Of a stretch of DNA of 64,000 bases, positions 50,589-59,169 are shown piece by piece. Both the position numbers and the translations under genes were made by a program. The DNA is from Bacillus sp. MM2020_1. GTDB lineage: Bacteria > Bacillota > Bacilli > Bacillales > Cytobacillaceae. The notes under the pieces were generated by a model that saw only the letters and a program-made list of their open reading frames with translations, was not told the origin of the DNA and did no database searches. Positions within the stretch are counted from its first letter, which is position 1, and every line of letters begins with the position of its first letter. The stretch is taken from contig JAANMP010000003.1 of assembly GCA_011250595.1 (NCBI GenBank), positions 62,001 to 126,000 of the forward strand, read 5' to 3'.

Positions 50589-53500
50589 ATGGATCCGAAT
50601 CAAAATGAAGAGCGGAGAAAAAACTTTAGAAAAGAGTTATTTTCATTACGAGAGGAGGGCTATCTTTCAGAGGTAATTGTCGATACGGTGGCAAGAGCAC
50701 ATCATCAGTATTATTTGGATTTGTTAGAAAAGGAGACAGAACCTCCATCCACTGAAATAAATGTGCCTAGTATGGCAGCTGCCCCACAGAAACCGCAAAA
50801 AGTGAAAAAAAAGTTAAACCCGGAAGAAATTCGTGAACGGAATATTACCTGGTTATTAAACATTGGTGTAATTTTCTTATTAATCGGTGGTTTGTTTGTT
50901 GCTACAAGTAATTGGGAATCGATGACTAGCTTCATGAAGAGTGGATCTATTGCAGTTGTTGCCTTATTATTTTATGGTACTGCTTTTTTAACAAGAAAAG
51001 TATTGAAAATTGAAAAGACTGCCTTTGCCTTTAGTGTCCTTGGAAGTTTGTTTTTACCTATTTTTATCCTATCACTCGGATGGTTTGGACTCTTAGGTCC
51101 TTATTTATCAATAGATGGGGAGGGGCGGTATCTTCTCGGAATGCTGGGGAGTTTATTGCCGATCATTGTTTACTATCTATTCGCAAAAAACTTGGGTTCA
51201 AGATTATTTGTTTGGTTTACTTATGTCTCAATATCACTAGGGACCGCCTTTTTGTTAGCGAACTTTCATCTGAAGATTGATCTCTTTTACCTGGGAATGA
51301 TGGTTTTTACTGCGATTTTTATTATTGTATATCATCAGTTTAAGCATAAGGAATCGTTTAAATTATTTACGACAGAATTTATTCCGTACGTCCAAGTTAA
51401 TCTTGTTCTTTGTACACTTATGATGCTTTTTTTATACGATAACCAGGTCTTATATAGTTTCAACCTGCTATTAACAGCGATTATTTATTTATCGATGATG
51501 TATGTGAGCGGGCGAAAAGAATACCATTTCATTTTTAGTATCATGATTGTGTATGGAGCCTACCAATTGATTGAACATAGCTTCCTCGATTATTTTGGGG
51601 CGATTGTTTATGCTTTAATCGGATTTGGGATGGTCTTTGTTCCAAAGGCTTTGAATGATCAGTTTACATTAAATAAGGCCTTCCAATATACAAGTGCTGT
51701 AATTTCCGGTTTGGCATTTATTTATATTAGTCTTGAAGGAGTTCTCCTGCGTGCAGGTAATCCATCGATTGTACTCATGCTTGCCTATTTTATCATTGCA
51801 GGTAACTTTATTTATTTGTCCCATAACGCTTCAAGAAGGTTATTTCCTTATTTAAGCGCGTTTTTTGCAGCGTCTGGAATTTATGAAACGGTTGCCTTAT
51901 TGAGTCAGCCATTCGATACATTCAATTTTTCTCTTCAGTTGTCAATCACAGGTTTTATCCTATTTAGTGTGTTAGGCATCTTACGCCTTTCAACGTATGT
52001 AAGGGTCCTACAGATCCCTTCTAGAGACGTGGGCATGTCCATTATAGTGCTCGCGATGATGACTGCCTTGCCGTTGCTATTATGGTGGGAACTAGGAGTC
52101 ATGTTATTCCTTTTTGTAGTTGCTGCTTTTCTGCTGTATAAGAATGAAACAAGGAGGATTTTAAAGGAAGCGGCTTTATGGGTAATTCCTAGTTTTCTTG
52201 GTTTTTCTTTCGTAGCTTTTGGAGAAGAAGTTAACACTAATTTCCCCGTGTACCTTGATTTATATGGTTATGCTATTAATTTTGCTATTGCTGCAATCTT
52301 GGTCTTATTATCAAGTTTTGTTTGGAAAAAAGCTGGGGAAAAGGAATTGGATAAGAATTCTTTATATACCTCACAGGCTCTTTATTCATTTGCCATTTTC
52401 TATGCATTGTTAAGTCCGATTAATGCATTATGGGTTCAACCGCTTGTTTTGCTCGTTGGAATCTGCATGTATTATTACTTGTATAAAAAAATTGGTACGA
52501 AGTGGGTCCCATTTTTAGTAAGTATTTCAGCATTGCTTTCGTATTTTTCTATTATCCAAGCGGTTATGATGAAAATTTCTTTTGATCAAACAACTCATTC
52601 ATTTATCGCTTCTACGAGTGCAGTCATTATGCTAATAATCGCATTCCTTATTCGGAAAAACGATTTGAGTTTGTCACATGCGTTTGGATGGGTAGGACAC
52701 TGCATTTATCCATTAGCACTCTTGTATACATGGTTTGCATTTCAGTCAGACTCAGGTTATAGCTTTATCATAGCGGTGTTTGTTTATGCTTTTAGCACAA
52801 AGTTAACTACGCTAGAATGGAAAATCAAAGTTTTCCTTTATGGCAGTTTTACTTCCATATTCTTTATTGTTTCTACTGGATTAGAACAGTTAATTAATCA
52901 ATACTTTGGAAATTATGAGTTTCCAATCACAAGTGGTTTTATTCTTCTCTTTGCGCTAATCGCGAAGGATGAATTTAAGAAACGGACAGCATATTATTTA
53001 GTCCCATTTTCAATGATTGGCATTTTGTTTACTGCTATGACCTATCCATTTGATTTGCTACCTTATCTGGTAACACTTGCCTATATTATGGGTTTAATGA
53101 TTTATTTGCATAAGATTAATTGGGATCTTCTGGGGGTCGTTCCCTTATTCTTAGCATTTATCGCAACGGTTGAATACACATACTTTAGTGAATTAAATGA
53201 ACTTGATAAAATGCTCATGTCTGGAGGATTTGGAGTCGTTCTAGCAATGATTGGACCATTCATTTACAAAAAGCTCGTTGGATATGGACCGAAAATTCAC
53301 CAGTCAAATATAGACGGCTATACGTTTGTTTCATTCTTATTTTTCGTCCTTATGTACAGTTTCGATATTCAATACATCTGGAATCATGCACTGCCGGGTG
53401 TTTTGATTGCCGTTTTACTTTTGATGCAAAGAAAAAGAGTGCCTGAAAAGTTCTCTGTCCTTTTGACAATGCTTGGAGGAGCCTATTTATTACAACCATA

Positions 53501-53996
53501 CTATTCAATCATTGCAAGGCTTAATGTTCCTCCCCTTTGGGAGCGGGAAGTGATTGTACTTCCATTGATTATTCTAATCATTTTCATTCGACGTTGTTTA
53601 AAGGGGCAATATTCGGATATCACGAAAGCTGTTCAATGGGGAGTCCTAATCATTGTATCGCTATTATTAATCCAAGATGGTTTAGCGAGCAACACGATTT
53701 ATGATGCGCTTATTTTAGGAACACTCTCCTTGTTGTCGCTGCTTTCAGGTATGTTCCTGCAAATAAAGTCATATTTCTTTGTTGGAGCAGGCGTATTATT
53801 ATTAAATGTGTTCCTGCAAACTAGACCATACTGGGGGAATATGCCGTGGTGGTTCTATTTATTAATTGCAGGTCTTATCTTGATAACAGTGGCAAGCTTT
53901 AATGAATGGAATAAGCAAAAAATGAATAAAGGTGAATCGACATTTATCACCCATTTGAAGGAAAAGGTAATAGATAAGATAAAAAAGTGGGATTAA
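50589..53996 (+). CDS. Very large polytopic membrane protein (DUF2157-like)
   Basis: A 1135-residue protein; GGTGGGGAG precedes the ATG. Residues 1-85 are cytoplasmic and charged. The first membrane segment (NITWLLNIGVIFLLIGGLFVATSNWESM) resembles the DUF2157 signature found in large predicted membrane proteins. The remaining 1000 residues form roughly 30 hydrophobic segments with very short loops and a basic C-terminal tail (HLKEKVIDKIKKWD). No catalytic or transport motif is evident. Function unknown. Confidence 0.75.
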   Translation: MDPNQNEERRKNFRKELFSLREEGYLSEVIVDTVARAHHQYYLDLLEKETEPPSTEINVPSMAAAPQKPQKVKKKLNPEEIRERNITWLLNIGVIFLLIGGLFVATSNWESMTSFMKSGSIAVVALLFYGTAFLTRKVLKIEKTAFAFSVLGSLFLPIFILSLGWFGLLGPYLSIDGEGRYLLGMLGSLLPIIVYYLFAKNLGSRLFVWFTYVSISLGTAFLLANFHLKIDLFYLGMMVFTAIFIIVYHQFKHKESFKLFTTEFIPYVQVNLVLCTLMMLFLYDNQVLYSFNLLLTAIIYLSMMYVSGRKEYHFIFSIMIVYGAYQLIEHSFLDYFGAIVYALIGFGMVFVPKALNDQFTLNKAFQYTSAVISGLAFIYISLEGVLLRAGNPSIVLMLAYFIIAGNFIYLSHNASRRLFPYLSAFFAASGIYETVALLSQPFDTFNFSLQLSITGFILFSVLGILRLSTYVRVLQIPSRDVGMSIIVLAMMTALPLLLWWELGVMLFLFVVAAFLLYKNETRRILKEAALWVIPSFLGFSFVAFGEEVNTNFPVYLDLYGYAINFAIAAILVLLSSFVWKKAGEKELDKNSLYTSQALYSFAIFYALLSPINALWVQPLVLLVGICMYYYLYKKIGTKWVPFLVSISALLSYFSIIQAVMMKISFDQTTHSFIASTSAVIMLIIAFLIRKNDLSLSHAFGWVGHCIYPLALLYTWFAFQSDSGYSFIIAVFVYAFSTKLTTLEWKIKVFLYGSFTSIFFIVSTGLEQLINQYFGNYEFPITSGFILLFALIAKDEFKKRTAYYLVPFSMIGILFTAMTYPFDLLPYLVTLAYIMGLMIYLHKINWDLLGVVPLFLAFIATVEYTYFSELNELDKMLMSGGFGVVLAMIGPFIYKKLVGYGPKIHQSNIDGYTFVSFLFFVLMYSFDIQYIWNHALPGVLIAVLLLMQRKRVPEKFSVLLTMLGGAYLLQPYYSIIARLNVPPLWEREVIVLPLIILIIFIRRCLKGQYSDITKAVQWGVLIIVSLLLIQDGLASNTIYDALILGTLSLLSLLSGMFLQIKSYFFVGAGVLLLNVFLQTRPYWGNMPWWFYLLIAGLILITVASFNEWNKQKMNKGESTFITHLKEKVIDKIKKWD

Positions 53997-54024
53997 GGAG
54001 AAAAGGCTGTCTGCAATAATTTTG

Positions 54025-54053
54025 TTGAATATTAACATAAGGTTTGTTATAAT
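54025..54053 (+). promoter_or_regulatory. Promoter of the antiporter leader
   Basis: TTGAAT (54025-54030), a 17-base spacer and TATAAT (54048-54053) lie about 35 bases before a terminator hairpin and 155 bases before the antiporter gene. Confidence 0.72.
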
Positions 54054-54086
54054 AGGATTAATTAAATAACTTACTGAATTTGGAGG

Positions 54087-54136
54087 AGCCTGTCACCAAG
54101 GGATATCTATGTCCCGTGGTCGACAGGCTTTTTTTG
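54087..54136 (+). terminator. First leader terminator/attenuator
   Basis: AGCCTGTC (54087-54094) pairs with GACAGGCT (54122-54129). Inner pairs are ACC/GGT and GGGA/TCCC, and eight T follow. Confidence 0.75.
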
Positions 54137-54148
54137 TTTTCTCTCAAA

Positions 54149-54187
54149 AAGGGTCTGTTTATAAAAAAAGCAGACCCTATTAATTTT
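54149..54187 (+). terminator. Second leader terminator
   Basis: GGGTCTG (54151-54157) pairs with CAGACCC (54171-54177), then ATTAATTTTT, directly before the antiporter ribosome binding site. Confidence 0.6.
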
Positions 54188-54208
54188 TGACTAAGGAAAG
54201 GTGATTGG

Positions 54209-55390
54209 ATGGAATTAATTTTTGAATTAGCCATTATTTTATTTGCCTCTAAGATAGCTGGGGATCTTTGTGTTAAATTGGGTCAGCCCTCAGTTCTAGG
54301 GAAGTTGTTAATAGGGGTTATTATAGGGCCAGCCGTGTTAGGGCTTGTTTCAGATACGAAAACATTAGCAGATTTAAGCCAAATTGGCGTCATCTTGTTG
54401 ATGTTTATTGCCGGTATGGAAACTGATTTGAATGAATTTAGACGGACCTGGAAAGCGTCAACCTTGGTCGGAATCAGTGGAATCATTGTACCTTTAGGGT
54501 TGGGTTATGTAGCTGGAATTTTGATAAATATGACAATTATCCAAGCATTATTTTTAGGGTTATTACTTTCGGCAACAAGTGTTAGTATTTCCGTTCAAGC
54601 ACTTAAAGAGTTAGATAAGCTGCAATCGAAAGAAGGGACCACGATTTTAGGTGCAGCGGTTATTGATGATGTCCTTGTCATCGTCGCATTGGCCTTTTTA
54701 ATGAGTATGGCCGGCGGAGAAGTAAATTTAAGCATGATGATTGTGAAAAAGGTACTCTTTTTCACGGGTGCTATTTTAATAGCTTGGAAGGTAGTTCCAT
54801 GGGTATTGGAGAAATTTGCACCATTAAAGGTCACTGAGTCACTTGTCTCGGGTGCATTAATCATTTGCTTCCTGTTTGCCTATGTTGCTGAAATAACGGG
54901 TGTAGCGGCTATTATTGGGTCGTACATTGCCGGGGTAGCTATTAATCAAACAAATTATAAGGAAAAAATATTTACGAAAGTGGAAACGATTAGCTATTCC
55001 TTTTTTGTACCAGTATTTTTTACCTCGATTGGGGTAGCAGTAAGCTTCGACGGAATCTCAAAAAATTTCGGGTTAATTATTGGTTTTAGTATTCTAGCCA
55101 TTTTAACAAAGTTAATCGGTGCTGCACTAGGAGCAAAAATTGCTCATTTTTCATGGAAGAATTCACTTGGAATTGGTGCGGCAATGGTTTCACGAGGGGA
55201 GGTTGCCTTAATTATTGCCACGATTGGTTTGGAGACAAAATTAATCAGTCAGGAATTATTTGCTGTTTTGGTAGTAGTGGTACTAGTTACTACCATTGTG
55301 ACACCGCCAATGATGAAGTTTTTTTTCAACGAAGGTGGTAAACAAACAGAAATGAAAAAACAGTATTCAGTGAAACTGGAATCTAGGTAA
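54209..55390 (+). CDS. CPA2-family monovalent cation:proton antiporter
   Basis: A 393-residue membrane protein with about 12 helices. It shows LGQPSVLGKLLIGVIIGPAVLG, LLMFIAGMETDLNEFRRTWKAS, SATSVSISVQALKEL, GAAVIDDVLVIVAL (the DD motif of the ion site) and AAMVSRGEVALIIATIG. These mark the Kef/NapA-type CPA2 group exchanging Na+ or K+ for protons. It has no C-terminal RCK domain. AAAGGTG precedes the ATG. The leader holds two terminator hairpins, so expression may be attenuated. Confidence 0.9.
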   Translation: MELIFELAIILFASKIAGDLCVKLGQPSVLGKLLIGVIIGPAVLGLVSDTKTLADLSQIGVILLMFIAGMETDLNEFRRTWKASTLVGISGIIVPLGLGYVAGILINMTIIQALFLGLLLSATSVSISVQALKELDKLQSKEGTTILGAAVIDDVLVIVALAFLMSMAGGEVNLSMMIVKKVLFFTGAILIAWKVVPWVLEKFAPLKVTESLVSGALIICFLFAYVAEITGVAAIIGSYIAGVAINQTNYKEKIFTKVETISYSFFVPVFFTSIGVAVSFDGISKNFGLIIGFSILAILTKLIGAALGAKIAHFSWKNSLGIGAAMVSRGEVALIIATIGLETKLISQELFAVLVVVVLVTTIVTPPMMKFFFNEGGKQTEMKKQYSVKLESR

Positions 55391-55392
55391 AC

Positions 55393-55427
55393 AAAAATCC
55401 AGCCAAACCAACGGCTGGATTTTTTAA
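55393..55427. terminator. Bidirectional terminator
   Basis: AAAATCCAGCC pairs with GGCTGGATTTT, with six T on the plus side and an A/T tract on the other. Confidence 0.85.
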
Positions 55428-55430
55428 GGA

Positions 55431-56897
55431 TCATGAAACCGATTTTAATGTTTTCTCTTCATTTTTCTTACCAACATTTTTTAAGCCAATTATAAATCTT
55501 GTTGTAAAAATAATCGCAGCTATGATGATAAAAACTCCACAAATAGCACCTACTTGGTCAGAACCAGTCCACTCTGGTAAATGTTCAGCCCAGCGACGTG
55601 GCGTGCTGATCTTACCGGCATAGAGGAACGAACCTGCTAAACCAGCGAAGAAAACAAAATAGGTGAAAATTGCCCCGTTATCCAGTCCGGTTTGCTTTTG
55701 AGTTCCTTCAGTTTTATTAAAATAGTACATAAAACCAAAAATCATCGCAACAACGCCCATGCCCATATACGTGTGGAAATGACCCGGCACCCATTTGGTA
55801 TTATGCATCACATGGTTCACCACGATTGTGGCATCAATAATGGCCGGTACCGCACCTGCAACCCAACCGAACATAGCTAGAAACATCATACTTGAAGCGA
55901 AATCCCATTTGACAGCTGAGCGGAAAACAATCATTAAAGCACCATAGGCTGTTACAACCATTACAGGTAAACCATTAGCATAAGAAAATATTTGCCCAAT
56001 AATTAACATCCATCTCGGCACAGCAAAGTCCATCAATAAGTGGTGTGTGTAAATCATTAATGTAAACAAGGTAGAAAAATTCCAAGCAATCAAAAACGCT
56101 TTATTCGATTTCCATGGACGCCCGGTATATTCAGAGAGAACCTCATAGACAGCGATGACTGCCATATAAATGGTGCAATTGGCAAAAATATGACCAAATG
56201 CATAGGTTAAATGCTTCGCAACCATTGGATCGAAGGTGAAACTAGGATTTAATATATTAATAATCGATTCAACTATGGCTGTAGCACCAGCTAAGATTCC
56301 AGTGGAATTAGCGATGATAACCATCGTTGTCGCAACGACTGCAGCTGGTGGTCCATAGCCCTTTTTGCCTCTAAAAATATAATCCCAGCCTAAAGATTTA
56401 CCTAGACCCCCATATTCCTTGATCAGTCTTGCAGCTAAATAAAAATACATGACCAAATAGCCTATACCTAATAATAACAGCCCAAATAAGAATAATAAGG
56501 CACCTGTTGAGCCATTTATTTTTGCGGAAGCAGACGGAAGTGGATAAAGGAAGGTCCACCCATCTGAAAAATTAAAGCCAAATATAGCGGTGAGAATCAT
56601 CACCACTCCTATCAAGGATAGAATTAGATTGGTAAAGAAAACCTTTGGATTCAAATGTATATATTTTGATAGATAATACCACATGATAGCACTACCGCCC
56701 AAAGCAGCAATTCCAATCATACCTGTTCCATGTATTGTCATAATCTTATAAAACAATTGTGCTGAAATTTTAATTACGTTCCCTTGATTTAATAACATCA
56801 TAACTCCGAAAATCATCATTAATACAAGAACAACGGAGGTTACAACCAATGATAAGGCAACACCTTTTTTTATCGAGTTCCGAGCATTACTTTCCAT
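55431..56897 (-). CDS. Heme-copper enzyme subunit I, probable CuA-type nitric oxide reductase
   Basis: A 488-residue membrane protein with about 14 helices. Metal ligands visible are His56 (heme), His236, the pair His285-His286 in YTHHLLMD (CuB) and His373/His375 in GHFHTYMGMG (hemes). In oxygen reductases the helix-VI motif is HPxxY with a His-Tyr cross-link; here it reads GHIFAN, with Asn240 in place of the Tyr. Loss of that Tyr is characteristic of nitric oxide reductases. The CuA-NOR of Bacillus azotoformans belongs to this ba3-related branch. NO reduction to N2O is therefore more likely than oxygen reduction, but it remains an inference. It lies directly after the CuA subunit gene. Confidence 0.82.
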   Translation of the reverse strand: MESNARNSIKKGVALSLVVTSVVLVLMMIFGVMMLLNQGNVIKISAQLFYKIMTIHGTGMIGIAALGGSAIMWYYLSKYIHLNPKVFFTNLILSLIGVVMILTAIFGFNFSDGWTFLYPLPSASAKINGSTGALLFLFGLLLLGIGYLVMYFYLAARLIKEYGGLGKSLGWDYIFRGKKGYGPPAAVVATTMVIIANSTGILAGATAIVESIINILNPSFTFDPMVAKHLTYAFGHIFANCTIYMAVIAVYEVLSEYTGRPWKSNKAFLIAWNFSTLFTLMIYTHHLLMDFAVPRWMLIIGQIFSYANGLPVMVVTAYGALMIVFRSAVKWDFASSMMFLAMFGWVAGAVPAIIDATIVVNHVMHNTKWVPGHFHTYMGMGVVAMIFGFMYYFNKTEGTQKQTGLDNGAIFTYFVFFAGLAGSFLYAGKISTPRRWAEHLPEWTGSDQVGAICGVFIIIAAIIFTTRFIIGLKNVGKKNEEKTLKSVS

Positions 56898-56898
56898 A

Positions 56899-57435
56899 TT
56901 ATTTACCTCCTTTCGGCTTTACGATGATGTCTTTAATCATGACATGATGACCGGTGCTGCAATATTCTAAACACATAATTTTATAAGTTCCCGGTTTGTT
57001 AAAGGTTATTGAAACTTTATTGGTATAGCCTGGCATAGCCTGTGTTTGCGCGATAAGATGAAGTTTTTCATCATATAGACCAAATCCGTGTGTTACATCC
57101 TTGCTCGTGACACGAAACTGGATGGGTTCCCCCGCAATAAAGTTTTCATCACTTAATTCCCATGCAAACTGTAACCCGGTTACATCAACCACTTTGACAT
57201 TTCCTTTTGCTTGTGCATGCTGGTCGTGGTATGGAAGTTTGCTTAATGAGATGGCTGATGCGAATCCCATGATGGCAAGTAAACCTAGAAAATAAAACTT
57301 ACGAATTTTGTAGCCTTTTTCTTGAATTGGTCCATACTCTTTTAGTTTTCTCGATTCTCCGTACACAAACGAAAATGCTAGTGCGATCAGGAAAACGAAA
57401 AATAATGTAGCGTACCACGCAATAGATTGGTACAT
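56899..57435 (-). CDS. CuA-containing subunit II of the heme-copper enzyme
   Basis: A 178-residue protein with two N-terminal membrane segments and a periplasm-side cupredoxin domain. The CuA ligands are visible as VTHGFGLY (His) and CLEYCSTGHHVM (Cys-x3-Cys, His, Met). It receives electrons for subunit I, whose gene begins two bases downstream. The ATG at 57435 follows GGGGGGG. The Sco protein encoded at 31233-31835 could metallate this site. Confidence 0.9.
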   Translation of the reverse strand: MYQSIAWYATLFFVFLIALAFSFVYGESRKLKEYGPIQEKGYKIRKFYFLGLLAIMGFASAISLSKLPYHDQHAQAKGNVKVVDVTGLQFAWELSDENFIAGEPIQFRVTSKDVTHGFGLYDEKLHLIAQTQAMPGYTNKVSITFNKPGTYKIMCLEYCSTGHHVMIKDIIVKPKGGK

Positions 57436-57504
57436 AATAAACCCCCCCATAGTAAATATAATCAAACAAGAAGTCTCCCAACCGCTTGTTTGATTTCATT
57501 TACC

Positions 57505-57547
57505 ATTGTAAACACCTTTTTATGAAAAATTAGTGAATAATATCATA
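57505..57547 (-). promoter_or_regulatory. Fnr-like site and -10 of the probable NO reductase genes
   Basis: AGTGAATAATATCATA (57532-57547) matches TGTGA-N6-TCACA at 8 of 10 positions. TACAAT (minus strand, 57510-57505) is a good -10, with the operator centre within one base of the spacing in the two NarK promoters. Confidence 0.5.
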
Positions 57548-57678
57548 CCTTTCCTATGCAATTAGGTACTAGTCATTTTCATATTTTTTTGTTAATCGAA
57601 AAAGTACCCCCATTAATAGGGTGGATTAGTCGAATAATCTTTCAAAGCAATAAAATGACTAAATTCAGGAGGTTAGAA

Positions 57679-57807
57679 ATGGGAACCATGATCATTGATA
57701 TCGACAAATTACTAGAAGCAACGTCAAATCTAACATCTGAGAAAAACAACAATAAAGTGAAAAAAGTTGAAATAGACATCTTACTTGAAAATACCCGTGA
57801 TTGGTAA
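57679..57807 (+). CDS. Small hypothetical protein (42 aa)
   Basis: AGGAGG lies six bases before the ATG. The protein MGTMIIDIDKLLEATSN is followed by a polar centre (SEKNNNKVKK) and VEIDILLENTRDW. Two short amphipathic segments are likely. A terminator follows 27 bases after the stop, which supports a real gene. No family recognised. Confidence 0.6.
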   Translation: MGTMIIDIDKLLEATSNLTSEKNNNKVKKVEIDILLENTRDW

Positions 57808-57833
57808 AAATAATATTGAACTAATAGTTTCAT

Positions 57834-57868
57834 AAAATGCCTTCTATATAAAAGAAGGCATTTTTTTT
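57834..57868 (+). terminator. Terminator after the 42-residue protein gene
   Basis: AAAATGCCTTCT pairs with AGAAGGCATTTT, followed by more T. Confidence 0.85.
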
Positions 57869-57898
57869 GTTTATAGAAAAATAAAAGGCAAGTGAACA

Positions 57899-57991
57899 AT
57901 GAAAAGAAAGCCGATAAGATTATGCCGCTTTAAAGCAAAAAAATATTTTCGGCAAATCTATTGCTTTTCCTGCAAAAAAATACTAGAATAA
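57899..57991 (+). CDS. Possible 30-residue Cys-containing basic peptide
   Basis: ATG 57899 opens a short frame that is very basic, with CxxC near the end (YCFSCKK). AAAGGCAAG is a mediocre RBS. It may be chance; no family is known. Confidence 0.25.
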   Translation: MKRKPIRLCRFKAKKYFRQIYCFSCKKILE

Positions 57992-58051
57992 TTTCTAATA
58001 TATTAAATTTTTAGAAAATTGGTATTTTGATATTAAGGGGGATTAAGCAAG

Positions 58052-59047
58052 ATGAAGAAAAAGGGTAAAGTATTGTCAGTTGCCTTAGCAGGAATGATGC
58101 TGCTTGCAGGCTGCGGAAGTAAAGAAAAAGCAGGAGGTTCTGAACAAGCGGGAGCTGATAAGGAGTTTAAAGTTGGAATTACTCAATTTGCACCACATCC
58201 ATCTCTAGATGCTGCAACTGAGGGCTTTAAAAAAGCCTTAAAGGATAAAGGAATTAAGGTCAGCTACGATGAACAAAATGCACAGGCAGATATGAACAAC
58301 ACACAAACCATTGCCAATAATTTTGTCGGCGACAAAGTTGATTTAATTTTTGCTAATGCTACTCCAAGTGCTACTGCTGCATTAAATGCTACCAAGGATA
58401 TTCCGATTATCTTCACATCGGTAACAGACCCTGTGGGAGCGGGATTGGTAGAGTCCTTTGATAAACCGGGTAAAAATATTACCGGTACAACCGATAACCA
58501 TCCTGAAGCAACGAAAAAAACAATTAGCTTTATCACGGACGAAGTTAAAGCGAAAAATATTGGAGTCATTTATAACTCCGGTGAACAAAATTCTGTTGTT
58601 CAGGTAAAAGAAGTGAAGAAAATAGCAGAAGAGAAGGGTGCTAAGCTTGTCGAAGTTTCTGTTTCTACTACAGCCGAAGTGAAGCAGGCTGCAGAATCAT
58701 TAGTTGGACGCGTCGATGCGATTTACATTCCAACTGACAATACAGTTGTTACAGCTCTTGATTCAGTAATTGCTGTTGCCAACAGCAAGAAGATTCCACT
58801 TTTCGTTGGTGAACTTGATTCCTTGAAAAAAGGTGCAGTTGCTGCAAGCGGATTTAGCTATTTCGATCTTGGCTATCAATCTGGTGTAATGGCGGCTGAC
58901 ATTTTAAGCGGGAAGAAGAAGGCATCTGAAATTCCGGTAGAGCTGCCTAACAGCCTCAAACTTGTGATTAATAAAAAGGCCGCTGAAGCTCAAGGCTTAA
59001 CAGTTAATGATGCTTGGAAAAGCCTAGGTGAATTTTTAGAAGAATAA
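58052..59047 (+). CDS. ABC transporter substrate-binding lipoprotein, TrpX-like
   Basis: A 331-residue lipoprotein (lipobox LLAGCGS) of the DUF534/TrpX family: EFKVGITQFAPHPSLDAATEGF, FANATPSATAALNATKDIPIIFTSVTDPV and FSYFDLGYQSGVMAADIL. Relatives bind tryptophan, tyrosine or other aromatic compounds. The permease and ATPase follow. Unlike the trp operon it has no T-box leader in the 240 bases upstream. Confidence 0.88.
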   Translation: MKKKGKVLSVALAGMMLLAGCGSKEKAGGSEQAGADKEFKVGITQFAPHPSLDAATEGFKKALKDKGIKVSYDEQNAQADMNNTQTIANNFVGDKVDLIFANATPSATAALNATKDIPIIFTSVTDPVGAGLVESFDKPGKNITGTTDNHPEATKKTISFITDEVKAKNIGVIYNSGEQNSVVQVKEVKKIAEEKGAKLVEVSVSTTAEVKQAAESLVGRVDAIYIPTDNTVVTALDSVIAVANSKKIPLFVGELDSLKKGAVAASGFSYFDLGYQSGVMAADILSGKKKASEIPVELPNSLKLVINKKAAEAQGLTVNDAWKSLGEFLEE

Positions 59048-59059
59048 AATATTATTATT

Positions 59060-59095
59060 CATAGAGTGAGCCTTCATGTGAAGGCTCACTCTATG
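59060..59095. other. Long perfect palindrome between binding-protein and permease genes
   Basis: CATAGAGTGAGCCTTCA and TGAAGGCTCACTCTATG form a 17-bp stem with almost no loop and no T tract. It is probably an mRNA-stabilising or partial-termination hairpin that lets the binding protein be made in excess. Confidence 0.65.
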
Positions 59096-59169
59096 AACCA
59101 TACATAAGCTTGATATAGGTTTTTGCATCTTAGACGCAGGCTTAATGATTTAAAGAAAGGATGATCTCA

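Noticed and set aside
57556-57678. Longer 83-residue version of the small gene at 57679
   Set aside because: No RBS before the upstream ATG, while AGGAGG lies six bases before 57679.
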